NCBI GenBank assembly: GCA_000316135.1
Contig: JH993888.1
Location: 52,643-79,692 of the forward strand
Length of the DNA: 27,050 nucleotides
From: Trachipleistophora hominis
Lineage: Eukaryota; Microsporidia; Pleistophoridae
Direction: 5' to 3'
Of this stretch, positions 11,820 through 21,131 are shown in pieces (the stretch's first letter is position 1; the number at the start of each line of letters is the position of its first letter). The position numbers were made by a program, and so were the translations under genes. Under the pieces are notes generated by a model, which was given only the letters and a program-made list of their open reading frames with translations, did no database searches and was not told the DNA's origin.

Positions 11820-12746
11820 ATGAGAGACAACCAGGAAAATGTCTTTTTTCTTGAGGATATCACACTAGAGGAAGAATACCATCTTGTTTTTCCTGATGAG
11901 ACCAAGAATACAAAGAAAGACAAAGTACAAAGGATATTCGGGAACAAGCTTCTGCCTACTTCACAGAACTTGAGGGACACTGATTTTACGCTGGAAGACG
12001 GGAGGAGTTACACCGACAATAGTGCAGAACTGGTGATGCTGGCATTGTTGAACAACAAGATATTTTACAATTTTATAGAGGACTTGGACGAAAAAATTAA
12101 CAGGAAAATCGTCTATACACCGTTTATAAATAGTCTAATTAACTATCTCAAAGATTATTACAAGAATAATTTTCGGGACTTTAATGATGATTTTATGAAT
12201 GTCTATCGGATGATTTGCAAGAGGATACACGATGACCTTGTTGATACGCATTTTTTTGAGGAAGAGAATTGGACCTCTAAGATAAAAAAAAGCTACAAGT
12301 CGGAAAAGAAAATATTTGAGAAATACTCTCCAATCGTTGAAATTTTTCATGGTAAGTATGAAGGGCAGGACGGAAGAACATTTTACAAAATATACCGTGA
12401 TCATTTAGACATAACCGTTAAGGAGGGCACAAATGATATATCGGGAAGTGTTCGCGATTACTTTCAGTCAACTAACATCAAGGTGAACAAATATCCGCTT
12501 ATACTTGTTCTTAAATTTGAGAATAAGAAAAAGTTAGGTGTACAGGATATTCTTACGATTGAACGCACCAAGTATAATTTGTCTGGTTTCATTACGTATG
12601 CTGAGCCAACACATAAGGCGTATCTCAATAATCACGGGAAATGGCTCATGTGTTCGGATGGTAGTATTACCAGCGTTGATATAGATGAGAAAGACAAATA
12701 CGCTATATTTATTGCTTTTTACCAGATTGATAGGATTACCAATTAA
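11820..12746 (+). CDS. Ubiquitin-specific protease fold, catalytic Cys missing (probable inactive USP)
   Basis: A 308-residue protein that follows the USP (peptidase C19) layout end to end. The Cys box is recognisable as GRSYTDNSAELVMLALL (about 61-77), where canonical GNTCxxNSxLQxL has the nucleophile: Gly61 and Asn67-Ser68 are kept but the Cys position is Tyr64. The fingers entry SP-x-x-E-I-F-H-G (170-178) is followed by RTFYKIYRDHLDITV instead of the usual CxxC zinc ribbon. Then come a DYF segment (213-215), PLILVLKFEN (226-235) and the His box YNLSGFITYAEPTHKAY (252-268) with His265, then HGKWLMCSDGSIT and a final AIFIAFYQ. The only two cysteines are Cys133 and Cys278, neither in the Cys box. 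It could be a pseudo-DUB in the manner of Sad1/USP39 or the Pan2 USP domain, or another diverged USP; I cannot assign an orthologue. The start is supported by CCCCC at -9. Confidence 0.7.
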   Translation: MRDNQENVFFLEDITLEEEYHLVFPDETKNTKKDKVQRIFGNKLLPTSQNLRDTDFTLEDGRSYTDNSAELVMLALLNNKIFYNFIEDLDEKINRKIVYTPFINSLINYLKDYYKNNFRDFNDDFMNVYRMICKRIHDDLVDTHFFEEENWTSKIKKSYKSEKKIFEKYSPIVEIFHGKYEGQDGRTFYKIYRDHLDITVKEGTNDISGSVRDYFQSTNIKVNKYPLILVLKFENKKKLGVQDILTIERTKYNLSGFITYAEPTHKAYLNNHGKWLMCSDGSITSVDIDEKDKYAIFIAFYQIDRITN

Positions 12747-13506
12747 AAACTGTTTTGAAGACATTTTTGAGGATTTCTCGTAAAATTAAAATTATTTCCA
12801 ACGAATTAAGGGCGTGTATACTTTAATAATTATCTTTTGGTGTATTCTGATGGTTTAACATTCTTTCTTTGGTGATTATGTTATATAAGATGAAGAAAAG
12901 ACGTTGACGTAGCACCTATGTTTCATAAGGACGAGAATTTTTCATTAGGTGCAAAGTAGAAAGCTCGTTGTTTTCGCTTCTAAATAACAAAGACTGGTTT
13001 AAAATATAGGAGATAGAACGTTTGAGGCCCAATCGTATTGAAATACGTTTCGATGTATGGATTTGTGTTTCTTTTGAATCGATAGATTGAATGGCATTTA
13101 CTGCAAGGTGGTACTAATGTATAAAAATTTGAATGCTGTACGAAATATGAAGTATAATGATCATCAATGTTAATAAAAATAATTTTTAAGCAGATCGGTC
13201 TTTTCTAAAAAAATAAAAAGTTTTATTATGTGTTTAGCAATAAATAAACGACCAGGTATTTTTATCCTAATTACATGTTTGAAACTCATTCAGCAATCAT
13301 TTAGAAAGTAATCCTTTTGAAGAATAAACATATTTAATTAATTATTTAGCGTCATTTACAAATGAAATCAGAAAAAATATTATTCTCGGCAGGGATTATT
13401 TTTTAAAACTCCACTGAGAAATGAAAATGGTGTGAAAATAAAGCAGAAAGAACCAAAAATTAAACACAAAATAGGAATAAATTTTATTTCTTCCTCATAA
13501 CAATAA
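12747..13506. other. Intergenic, nothing recognised
   Basis: AT-rich spacer downstream of the USP-like gene and left of the first 78-bp mobile element. No open frame with supportable features. Confidence 0.6.
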
Positions 13507-13584
13507 TGTTGGCCCGGAGCCAACCTCCTCTATTTAATCACTTAAATAAACAGCCTTTATGTTGCAACATGTATCGGCCTAACA
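13507..13584. mobile_element. 78-bp insertion element, copy A (mini solo-LTR or MITE)
   Basis: A GC-punctuated 78-bp unit beginning TGTTGGCC and ending GGCCTAACA, so the ends are imperfect inverted repeats and also fit the TG...CA rule of LTRs. It matches copy B (22080-22156) along its whole length with roughly ten differences and a one-base gap. Inside are hairpins GTTGGC/GCCAAC and TATTTAA/TTAAATA, plus an AATAAA. Flanks are AATAA (13502-13506) and AATAC (13585-13589), a 5-bp target-site duplication with one mismatch. No coding capacity, so it is non-autonomous or a solo remnant. Confidence 0.8.
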
Positions 13585-13911
13585 AATACAAACTAGCGTT
13601 TGATAAACAAAACAGCGCGGCTATTCCTTTATAAACAATTCTGTTTTGTATATATTGCTAAAACCATAAAGTAGATTACTAAAAACACTCTCAGTGTGTA
13701 TTGTCCATCATGTAATATTAAAAATAATTCTGAATAAATATCTCAATATATCTTCTTACTATAAATATACATTTCGATAGATGTGGTTTCAGACACAATT
13801 TAATTGTAATTTTGGGCATTGTCTGATGCTTTGAGACGACGTGATAAAATAAACAATTTCTTTTAATTTAAAAAGATAAACACCGTTTAATGAACTAAGG
13901 AGTCAAATAAA
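13585..13911. other. Intergenic up to the assembly gap
   Basis: AT-rich sequence between the mobile element and the run of N; nothing recognised. Confidence 0.6.
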
Positions 13912-14306
13912 NNNNNNNNNNNNNNNNNNNNNNNNNNNNNNNNNNNNNNNNNNNNNNNNNNNNNNNNNNNNNNNNNNNNNNNNNNNNNNNNNNNNNNNNN
14001 NNNNNNNNNNNNNNNNNNNNNNNNNNNNNNNNNNNNNNNNNNNNNNNNNNNNNNNNNNNNNNNNNNNNNNNNNNNNNNNNNNNNNNNNNNNNNNNNNNNN
14101 NNNNNNNNNNNNNNNNNNNNNNNNNNNNNNNNNNNNNNNNNNNNNNNNNNNNNNNNNNNNNNNNNNNNNNNNNNNNNNNNNNNNNNNNNNNNNNNNNNNN
14201 NNNNNNNNNNNNNNNNNNNNNNNNNNNNNNNNNNNNNNNNNNNNNNNNNNNNNNNNNNNNNNNNNNNNNNNNNNNNNNNNNNNNNNNNNNNNNNNNNNNN
14301 NNNNNN
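13912..14306. other. Assembly gap (395 N)
   Basis: Unknown bases. Open frames that cross this run are artefacts of reading N codons. Confidence 1.
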
Positions 14307-15802
14307 GTAATCGAAAATTTTGGTGGAATGCACAAATATATACAATTGAGAAGTGATCACGAATTAATTCTAAAAACAGAAAAAATATTGAATTTTTATT
14401 CCATTGTGTAAGCGAAGATAAAGCAGGTAAAGATGCAAAATGCTGTGTATCGTAATAATAGGATACCAGCACGCAATATAATGCGGTAAGTATTTATTAG
14501 AAGGTATTTTAAAAGATCTCTTCTTACCAGAAAATAATATATTCCAACACAGAGCTGCTATTTTATCCTTTTTCTGATATATATAATACAGATACCAGAA
14601 ACATTCACACATAAAATAAACCATAGAAATCTAACATCGATTATGAGAACAACATCTGTCCATTCGATAAATTCGAGAGAACGTTCGTGTTGTTTAATAC
14701 AAATAACACATCGTTTAACACGAGTTACGAAGTAACTATGCAATAATATTGATTAAATTAAATGAATCAAGACATTCATTTTAATAAACATCCTTAAATC
14801 CATGACAATCACACGAAACACAAACATTTTGGTCAATAAACAAACCAAGTTATGTCCAGTATCCATCATAACGTTGCCCTTTAATAACATTCCGATAATC
14901 TTTTTAAAATTTTCTATTGCTATTGTACACTTCCTTATAAAATCTAAGCACAAGTCCTTCGCTAAAAACAGTTATTCAACCTATTACTGAACTTTATATT
15001 TAAAAAACGATATTTTGATATTAAAGTACTCATGTGCTGATTTGCCACCATTTACTATTCAACTCCTAATTTTTTAATTAATTCCAATGCTTTTTGTAAA
15101 TTTGATTATATAATCCATTCTGGGATTTATTAGAAAGCTTATTTTGGTAAGTTTAATGTCATACAAATCGAAACATCATATTCTATCTATATGAAGCATC
15201 TGTGTTTACGTGTGTATTTTTTAATTTTGATATTTACGTGTGATGTCAAATAGATCAGATCAATTGTATAATAGTTGTAAGTGTTGGCGTATCTGGCGGG
15301 TGTTCTCCATAATATGTTCAAAATTATGCTGAACGTAATAGTATACTCTGTAATAACGCAACAGGCGATTAATTAAGAGCCAGTTTGTTCTGAATCGCAT
15401 CTCAAATTACGTTTATATAAGAATTGTAATTTAGAAGAGTAATTTAATGATGAGTTAAACCAGAAAGTCTCTTAACTTAATAAATATGTCAACTCTTATG
15501 TAGAAATGAACATGTTAGAAGAACGATTTATGAAATAATTGGGTCATATATCGATAGAGAAAGTAATGTACGATCATATAACGTTTATTATATAAAAGTT
15601 ATCACACTAAATATGAACATATTTTGTATATTATAATACGTAGAATATTTTGTTACTCATTTACGACCATAATATGCTGAAACAGAGAGCAGATAAAACT
15701 TACAAACAGATGAAATATTAAAAGATAAAAATATTTATTAATGAACTAATTTATAATTAATGAAAATATTCGGGTCGCAAAACTATAAATAAAAAAAAGA
15801 TT
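14307..15802. other. Intergenic, nothing recognised
   Basis: Overlapping open frames on both strands (for example minus 14370-14624 and 14753-14953, plus 14802-14990) have no recognisable motif and are not above the length expected by chance in AT-rich DNA. The right end contains a TATA-like A/T tract (about 15784-15799) leading into the GGG before the AN1 gene. Confidence 0.5.
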
Positions 15803-15805
15803 GGG
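15803..15805 (+). promoter_or_regulatory. GGG start-proximal signal
   Basis: GGG immediately before the ATG at 15806. GGG is the alternative to CCC in microsporidian start contexts; here it follows an A/T-only tract. Confidence 0.5.
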
Positions 15806-16177
15806 ATGGGTAAAAAAATGAACGATTCGTTGGAGGATCACAGCGAGGAGGAAATATTCAGCAGTCAGATAAAAAGAAAGATAATAGAAGAGACAACCAA
15901 GTGTCTAACTAAAAGAAGGAGGAATAGCGTTAGTGTTAAGAAGGAGGTTAAAGTGTGTGGCGGCAAAAATGCAAAGAATAACAGCAAATTCTGCAAAAAA
16001 TGTGGTAAAAAGCTGCGATTAATGGGCGAGTTTACGTGCCGATGCGGAGGTGTGTTTTGTGCGATGCACAGGTTTTATGACCAGCATGGCTGCTCGTTTG
16101 ATTACCGAAAGGAGGCTATGGCTAAGTTAGAGAAAATGAATCCGAAGATAGTCAACGATAAAATTACCAGGCTATAA
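15806..16177 (+). CDS. AN1-type zinc-finger protein
   Basis: A 123-residue basic protein. The N-terminal half is charged and has a KRRR patch (about 36-39) that could serve nuclear import. The C-terminal half is a complete AN1 finger: C63-x2-C66, C78-x-C80, C85-x2-H88, H94-x-C96, with the family-typical strings FTCRCG, FCAMHR and HGCSFDY. It continues into a short helix ending NPKIVNDKI, as AN1 proteins usually do. AN1 proteins are linked to ubiquitin binding, proteasome shuttling and stress responses. There is no A20 finger, so the exact role is open. A second in-frame ATG lies four codons downstream; the first is favoured by the adjacent GGG. Confidence 0.92.
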   Translation: MGKKMNDSLEDHSEEEIFSSQIKRKIIEETTKCLTKRRRNSVSVKKEVKVCGGKNAKNNSKFCKKCGKKLRLMGEFTCRCGGVFCAMHRFYDQHGCSFDYRKEAMAKLEKMNPKIVNDKITRL

Positions 16178-16398
16178 ATTATAATTGTTACTTAGCAAAT
16201 ATTCAGTCTGGTGTTTTCTCTAATTTATTTTAAATTAAAAAGTAATTTGATCTTCTGGTACGCTGCCATTTCCAGAGTACATTGATCTGTTTTTGACATT
16301 ACGTGGAGTGTCGTATTTTCTGTGTGAACTCTGTTGTTTTATTTACTTCCTCGTGTTTTTTGCGATTTTGCCTGTTTCTACTCACGACAAGCAATGAT

Positions 16399-16489
16399 AG
16401 CCCTGCGAGATGCTTGGCACGGTCTGTAGTGCGTTAGTCTCATAATTCATAGTTCAACAGCCCTGCAAAGCTGCCGTGAGGCACTTTTT
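16399..16489 (+). ncRNA. Candidate small structured RNA with tRNA-Met-like core and T5 end
   Basis: Unusually GC-rich for its surroundings. TGCTT (16411-16415) pairs with AGGCA (16479-16483), and CACGG (16418-16422) pairs with CCGTG (16474-16478), giving a 10-bp closing stem with a GG bulge; this is followed at once by a T5 run (16485-16489) like a Pol III terminator. An alternative fold gives a D-arm-like GCAC/GTGC hairpin with loop GGTCTGTA (16417-16432), next to GCGTTAGTCTCATAAT, which strongly resembles the anticodon arm of elongator tRNA-Met. A proper anticodon stem, T-arm and acceptor do not form, so it is not a functional tRNA as read. AGCCCTGC occurs twice, 60 bp apart. Confidence 0.25.
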
Positions 16490-17049
16490 ACTTACGATAA
16501 ATACCATCAATTCTATTGAAGGCGTTGTTTTATATTTTAACAATAAAATGCAAAAAGATTAAAAAATGCTTTTTCGTGTTAAATACGTATACAATAACAT
16601 TATTACAACTTATACACATTAAAATATGGCATGATATGGCCATGTGCACGCCAATCCGTTTTTAATAACAAACATAAAAGTATAAGATGCAATTTATAAT
16701 TACATGTATTCTCCATACAATGTGCAAAATGAACACCTAAATTAAGCAGGTAACAATAGTTCAAAATGATAATTTCATCCTTCGTAATGTAATAATAGAA
16801 AAGTACGAAATGTAATTTCAAAGGTGGTTGCAATAACATCGTGTTTAAAATAAAAATCATTTAAGCATTTAATTTCGTAATTAGAAGGTGTGTTTGAAAA
16901 CGCGTTTTATTTTGGCAATATTGCGAGATTGATGTGAACTATTCTTTACACGATATATTACACTTTTATAGCGTATTCATCGTACTGTAGTCGATCCATT
17001 TTAACGATCATATATCAAATCAGTATAACTAACTAAGACTTACATTATA

Positions 17050-17267
17050 TTAATCTTCTGCAAACTTTGGTATCACGGGGTTTATTGTAAAAAGATCTTT
17101 AATATACACCATGATTGTCCAGCTGCGGTACGAAAACTCTTCAATTAAATCTTTCATAGCTGCACAAAACCAATTAAACACAAGTTCTGGTATTTTTACA
17201 ACGTGTATAAATTGAATAATCCTTGTTCACGTTTAATCAATAATAAATTGCAATTCACAGCTGACAT
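17050..17267 (-). pseudogene. Possible frameshifted small protein gene
   Basis: An ATG at 17267 opens 23 codons to a TAA; allowing one missing base near 17197 the reading continues for about 49 more codons to a TAA at 17050-17052, giving some 72 residues. The second part (KIPELVFNWFCAAMKDLIEE, then aromatic and acidic residues) has a natural-looking composition with two Trp. No C-run lies before the ATG and I recognise no family, so chance remains likely. Confidence 0.2.
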
Positions 17268-17765
17268 ACGCTTGAAAAAATCTTAGTATAGACGTAAAAA
17301 ATAAGAAAATATCAAAAACGTTAGAGTATGTGTGGTTTGCGGTGTTTAAAAATGAATAAAAACACTTTTTAATAAAAAAATGAAAATGAAATTTTTACAA
17401 AATTTTTACAAAATATGAACGACTATTTAATAGTAAATATGCTTTTGAACAATTTGGCAGATGAATCTTGCTGTTAGTAATTAATTTTTAGGTAATTAGA
17501 TATTTCTATTACCACAATTAAAATGACCTATCATTTTCAGTTTAATTAACTGCAAAATGCTTTGTCATTCTGCACATTGCCAGCTGTTACTTCATTTTCT
17601 AAAAGCAACACGTTTATTTCTTTTGCATTTGAACTCGTTTAACCATTCTCTTGGTTTCACCTGTTCTTGGTTTATCGTAAAACCCGATCAGTAGATCAAT
17701 AAATTACTGCTAGGACTATAATTAGTACAGGAAAAACAACTTCGTAAAGGCATGCTTATGAACCA

Positions 17766-17801
17766 ATGGTCGTCTAGACCATGTTCGGCGCTCAGCGCGC
17801 C
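17766..17801. other. Two adjacent perfect hairpins
   Basis: ATGGTC/GACCAT with a 5-nt loop (17766-17782) is followed four bases later by GGCGC/GCGCC with a 5-nt loop (17787-17801). GC content is far above the surrounding DNA. It may be part of a structured RNA or a DNA site; no family recognised. Confidence 0.4.
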
Positions 17802-18539
17802 AGGAAAGTTTGTTTGATGTGTGAGGAAATGTGTGGTGTTAATTAAACGAATTTTCATTTAAAAAAAAAGATAAAGGCATGCTAAGTTATCTAAATAAAT
17901 GACAAAAAAGAAGTGTTACATTTAGCTTTGTACGAGCTTTTAGTATGGAGAGTTAATATTAGTGAAATTAAAAGGAAATATTGTTTTTGAGTTATTCAGA
18001 TGTAAAACGTTATAAAAACTCTTGAAATAAGTAGATATGTCATAAATGGTCGTCTTTTTGGCATGAAAAGCAATCAGTGCATCAACGAGTCCGTTTACAT
18101 GCCTTTAAATCATTTTGTTATAATGAATATGTCGTACTATCAAATAAACATTTTTACTGAAGAAATTTCGTGTTTCTAAGGAGATGTTTTGTAATAAACG
18201 AATATACATCGTTTCTCGTAACAGTTGCAGGAAAAAAGACGCATTTTAAAATCCAGAAGCGCTGACCATTTTAAGAGAATTGAAATAAATTAATCGTCTT
18301 ACGTATAGGGAATGCACCATAAAAAGAATAGCCACAGTAGAGGGCGAAAAAACACAAGAAACTATCATAAGTAATGAAAAACATACAACAAAAATACATG
18401 AGAAATTATTTAGAAAAAAATGAAACAACTGTTTGGATGGAGGCACTAAAATTTTAATAAGCGTTGTTTTAACAGCAAACTCATATCAAAAAACATAATA
18501 AGACTCGCAAAGCCTGCCATTTTAAATATTTATTTTATC

Positions 18540-19097
18540 TCAAATCTTCTGATAATTTCCATTACTAATAACACATAATGGTTTGATATTAATGCTGATA
18601 TCATCCATTCTAAGTAATTTTATCAATTTTTTGTCCTTTTCTGTGTCTAATTCAACGGCATTCTCCACCATGAGCACACCATTTTTCTCTTTGGTCACAA
18701 AATTTAGTTTATCTAGGTTTTTCTTTATAACAGTAGGTGCCGCCACGTTATTAATCTTTAATATTCCCTTCGGAATAAGTTTCTCAGATGATGCTACGTT
18801 GTACTTTAAGATGACATCCACTATTTTTGAAGTGTCCTCGTTCGTAAAAACCAAAAATGTGTTTGCCGTCATACACTTTAAAAAATCATCATCAACATCC
18901 TTCAAAGCTTTTCTGATAATCAATTTTTTGCCAAAGATGATTTTCGTGGTATCTCGCGTTACTTCTCTCATTTTATGTAAAACATTCGTTCGTACAGGAT
19001 TCATCTCAAACAAAATGATTTGGTTATACTTGCCGAGACATTCTTTAATCTTAGTGTAGTGAACAGCGTTTTTTTCCTTCTTACTAACCGCGACCAT
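18540..19097 (-). CDS. MRT4: MRT4, ribosome assembly factor (P0-like)
   Basis: A 185-residue member of the uL10/P0 family. The block IIFGKKLIIRKALKD (about 54-68), preceded by NPVRTNVLHKMRE and followed by LVFTNED and a later IPKGI, matches the MRT4 pattern (VRTxVLxxIR, MGKxxxxxKAL, FTxED, IPxGI) better than P0. It lacks the acidic C-terminal peptide that P0 uses to bind GTPases. MRT4 holds the P0 site on nuclear pre-60S particles and is later exchanged for P0. The frame is open further upstream to an ATG at 19124, but I place the start at 19097: the GACCCCA context directly before it matches the other conserved genes here, and the MVAVSKKEKN start resembles family N-termini. Confidence 0.8.
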   Translation of the reverse strand: MVAVSKKEKNAVHYTKIKECLGKYNQIILFEMNPVRTNVLHKMREVTRDTTKIIFGKKLIIRKALKDVDDDFLKCMTANTFLVFTNEDTSKIVDVILKYNVASSEKLIPKGILKINNVAAPTVIKKNLDKLNFVTKEKNGVLMVENAVELDTEKDKKLIKLLRMDDISINIKPLCVISNGNYQKI

Positions 19098-19098
19098 T

Positions 19099-19102
19099 GG
19101 GG
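19099..19102 (-). promoter_or_regulatory. CCCC start-proximal signal for MRT4
   Basis: GGGG on the plus strand, read as CCCC one base upstream of the chosen ATG (19097). It decides between this start and the upstream ATG at 19124. Confidence 0.65.
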
Positions 19103-19982
19103 TCAAATATTTGAAATCGAACAAAAGTTTTTACGATGGCGGGCCTAAAAGTTGAAATGGGATGTACTGGTAACCATGAATGGTAGTAAAAAAGAAGAAA
19201 TTTTATGTTATAACCAATTAAAATCACTTATACTGGTCAATAGTGTTTGTAACCAGTTAAAAATGATCAAGTTGGCGAATAGTAGCCAAAAATTCTAATC
19301 TAATAACTTGTTTTTTAAATTTTAATATTGTTGAGCTGTGTAATGTTGAAATTTCACTATTTCATCTGCAACCTACAATTATAATAGGCGGTATTTCTTA
19401 ATTATAAAGACTAACAGCTACAAAGAATTTATATATGTTATCTGTTGGAGGCGAGGAGTGCCTGAGGTACAACTTCAAACAGTACAGATCCCCGGTTAAT
19501 TCTGAAATCACATCTTGTAATTGTGATGTGCATGAGTGATAGGCAAAATATTTTCCTCTGAGAACCAATGGTTTTATTTACCATGGCTGGCGACAACCCG
19601 CCGAAAACTTATTGGTTAACTGTGATATGCCGTAGTAGTATAGAAACGTGAAAAAAAAGTTAAATATAAAAAATTTTTATATAAAACCCTAAGATACTAT
19701 TTCCTACCGAACGCGAATATAAAATCGCTTAAGCATATTATCTACCAGATCGTATTAATGTTTTTTAGGAAAATAACTTTTCGCACCAATCATAACGACT
19801 TGAACAAAAAACTACTATTAAGTGCAACACACCTTTATTTCGGTGAATCAAGGTTCATGTTCCATAATAATACTCATTATCATCAGAAAAAACGTGACTT
19901 GTACTAAAAATTGCCTTTATTGCGATTAAAACGTGATTTATAAAACTTTTATTACTTGAATGCTAATAATTAGATTGCTTGC
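19103..19982. other. Intergenic with a hairpin-rich block
   Basis: No protein gene seen. It contains the structured block at 19447-19617, which stands out by GC content and nested inverted repeats; the rest is AT-rich and unremarkable. Confidence 0.5.
19447..19617. ncRNA. Candidate structured RNA or cis-element (nested inverted repeats)
   Basis: A series of perfect short stems. AGGC/GCCT lies at 19449-19463 and ATCACA/TGTGAT at 19507-19527. A three-way-junction-like set spans 19563-19617: outer AACCA (19563-19567) with TGGTT (19613-19617), enclosing ATGGT/ACCAT (19568-19584, 7-nt loop) and GGCG/CGCC (19589-19602, 6-nt loop). The block is GC-rich against AT-rich flanks. I could not match it to 5S rRNA, tRNA, SRP, RNase P or snRNA motifs; strand is undetermined. 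Confidence 0.25.
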
Positions 19983-20240
19983 TCAAATTCTTCCAAGTTT
20001 ATGACATACGTATAGCACTGAAACAGTTATCAAAATTATCGTCAACAATACGATAAACTTTATACCACCAAACCTACCTTTTTTTGTCTTTTTACTGTCA
20101 CTCAAATACAGGTCTACTGCATTATCGGTTCCATCGTTAGCATTCTGCCGCATTCTTTTCAAATCCAACTCTATTTTCTTCAACATTATGAGCGAAGTAT
20201 CAATCAAAATTTCGTTCTCTTTGTTTTCCTTCCCCGTCAT
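19983..20240 (-). CDS. Small tail-anchored membrane protein, possibly SNARE-like
   Basis: An 85-residue protein with a charged N-terminus, a short amphipathic segment (about 11-33, SLIMLKKIELDLKRM), a basic KKTKKGR patch (50-56) and one strong C-terminal membrane segment (about 60-79) followed by only six residues. This is the topology of a tail-anchored protein of the ER, Golgi or mitosome membrane. The heptad-like hydrophobic spacing would suit a short SNARE, but the full SNARE core of about 55 residues is not present, so I do not assign a family. The leader has an A/T tract (ATATATAAAAAAAG on the minus strand) and a CCCC about 40 bases upstream of the ATG rather than next to it. Confidence 0.65.
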   Translation of the reverse strand: MTGKENKENEILIDTSLIMLKKIELDLKRMRQNANDGTDNAVDLYLSDSKKTKKGRFGGIKFIVLLTIILITVSVLYVCHKLGRI

Positions 20241-20921
20241 TTCGTATTGAGCGCTTACTTTTTTTATATATGTGGCAAAAGGGGAGTTAAAGGAGATTGT
20301 GATCAGTGTTTATAAAATGTTGTGTTTATTGGTAATATTGCGGGAAAAGGGAAGTATTATGTGATTAAAGTGATCTTTTTCAACATTAATTGTAATGTGT
20401 ACAAATATTTGGTTGGCTGTAGAGGAAAAATAATGTTGAAAGTTAGTTTTGATTAAATGTGTTTAACTACAAGTAGACAAACAGCATACGCTTCAAAATA
20501 CGATAGTACAATATTATTGAACACTTATTCAAATTGTTAACCCATTTTGCAAAATGCTCAAATCACTGAAATATTGGTCTGGCGACCAGCAAATTATCAT
20601 AAAGTTACGGTGACCTATTCGTATCTGTGTGGGATAAACTTTGATTTGCTCTACATCAAAAGAATAAACTGGAAGATGGAACTAAACATTACTGAAAAAT
20701 ATTGAACTTGCTTTATTTCTTAAGGTCAGATAGCAGTTTTAGTTGTTGCTGTATTAATATATTAACGAATTTAATCATAGCAATACCTTAACTTACACGG
20801 AAAAATGTCTTTGAAAGCACGTTTTAATGGGAGCGGCAAATTTTGTTACCTGACAGTCACATGGGAACAATTTTTCGATACACATTTATATGCGAATGCT
20901 TGATCAATTAAAATTCACAAC
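20241..20921. other. Intergenic, nothing recognised
   Basis: AT-rich spacer between the minus-strand tail-anchored protein gene and the plus-strand small frame at 20922. Apart from the upstream elements of the former, nothing is seen. Confidence 0.6.
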
Positions 20922-21131
20922 ATGTCCACGATGTGTGTATTATACTTCGTTAGCTATGCACTTGTCTTGAATGCGAAGGTTCTTATCTTGGCACTACCCA
21001 TTCTGATAGCACCCTCTACATTGTCATCGCTAATTATTATCAAGGTTATAAAACGATCCGATGCGTTAGAAAAGTTCCTTTTGATGAACATGAATCGCCC
21101 AGAACAGTCCCTTTTGACTATTTATATCTGA
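20922..21131 (+). CDS. Hypothetical small membrane protein
   Basis: Sixty-nine codons from a true ATG to TGA. The protein starts with a hydrophobic, signal-anchor-like stretch, has a second hydrophobic segment (about 17-41, with LALPILIAP) and ends with a short amphipathic tail (RSDALEKFLLMNMN). Base composition is visibly richer in G/C than the flanks and close to that of the conserved genes, which is the main support. No C-run precedes the start, and no family is recognised. Confidence 0.4.
   Translation: MSTMCVLYFVSYALVLNAKVLILALPILIAPSTLSSLIIIKVIKRSDALEKFLLMNMNRPEQSLLTIYI

Larger units (their letters stand above)
16178..18539. other. 2.4 kb intergenic with candidate RNAs and relics
   Basis: No confident protein gene. 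It holds a hairpin-closed, T-run-terminated segment (16399-16489), a frameshifted minus-strand frame (17050-17267) and a GC-rich double hairpin (17766-17801), listed separately. A tandem duplication ATTTTTACAAA occurs near 17391-17415, and the 12-mer TAAAGGCATGCT occurs twice (near 17745 and 17873). The minus frames at 16603-16860 and 18246-18446 have no recognisable features. Confidence 0.5.

Noticed and set aside
13887..14472. Long open frames crossing the N run
   Set aside because: They exist only because N codons are read as open; no supporting sequence.
16408..16484. Functional tRNA-Met(CAT)
   Set aside because: Anticodon stem, T-arm and acceptor do not pair; kept only as a candidate RNA of unknown type.
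18583..19059. 158-codon plus-strand frame
   Set aside because: Antisense shadow of MRT4.
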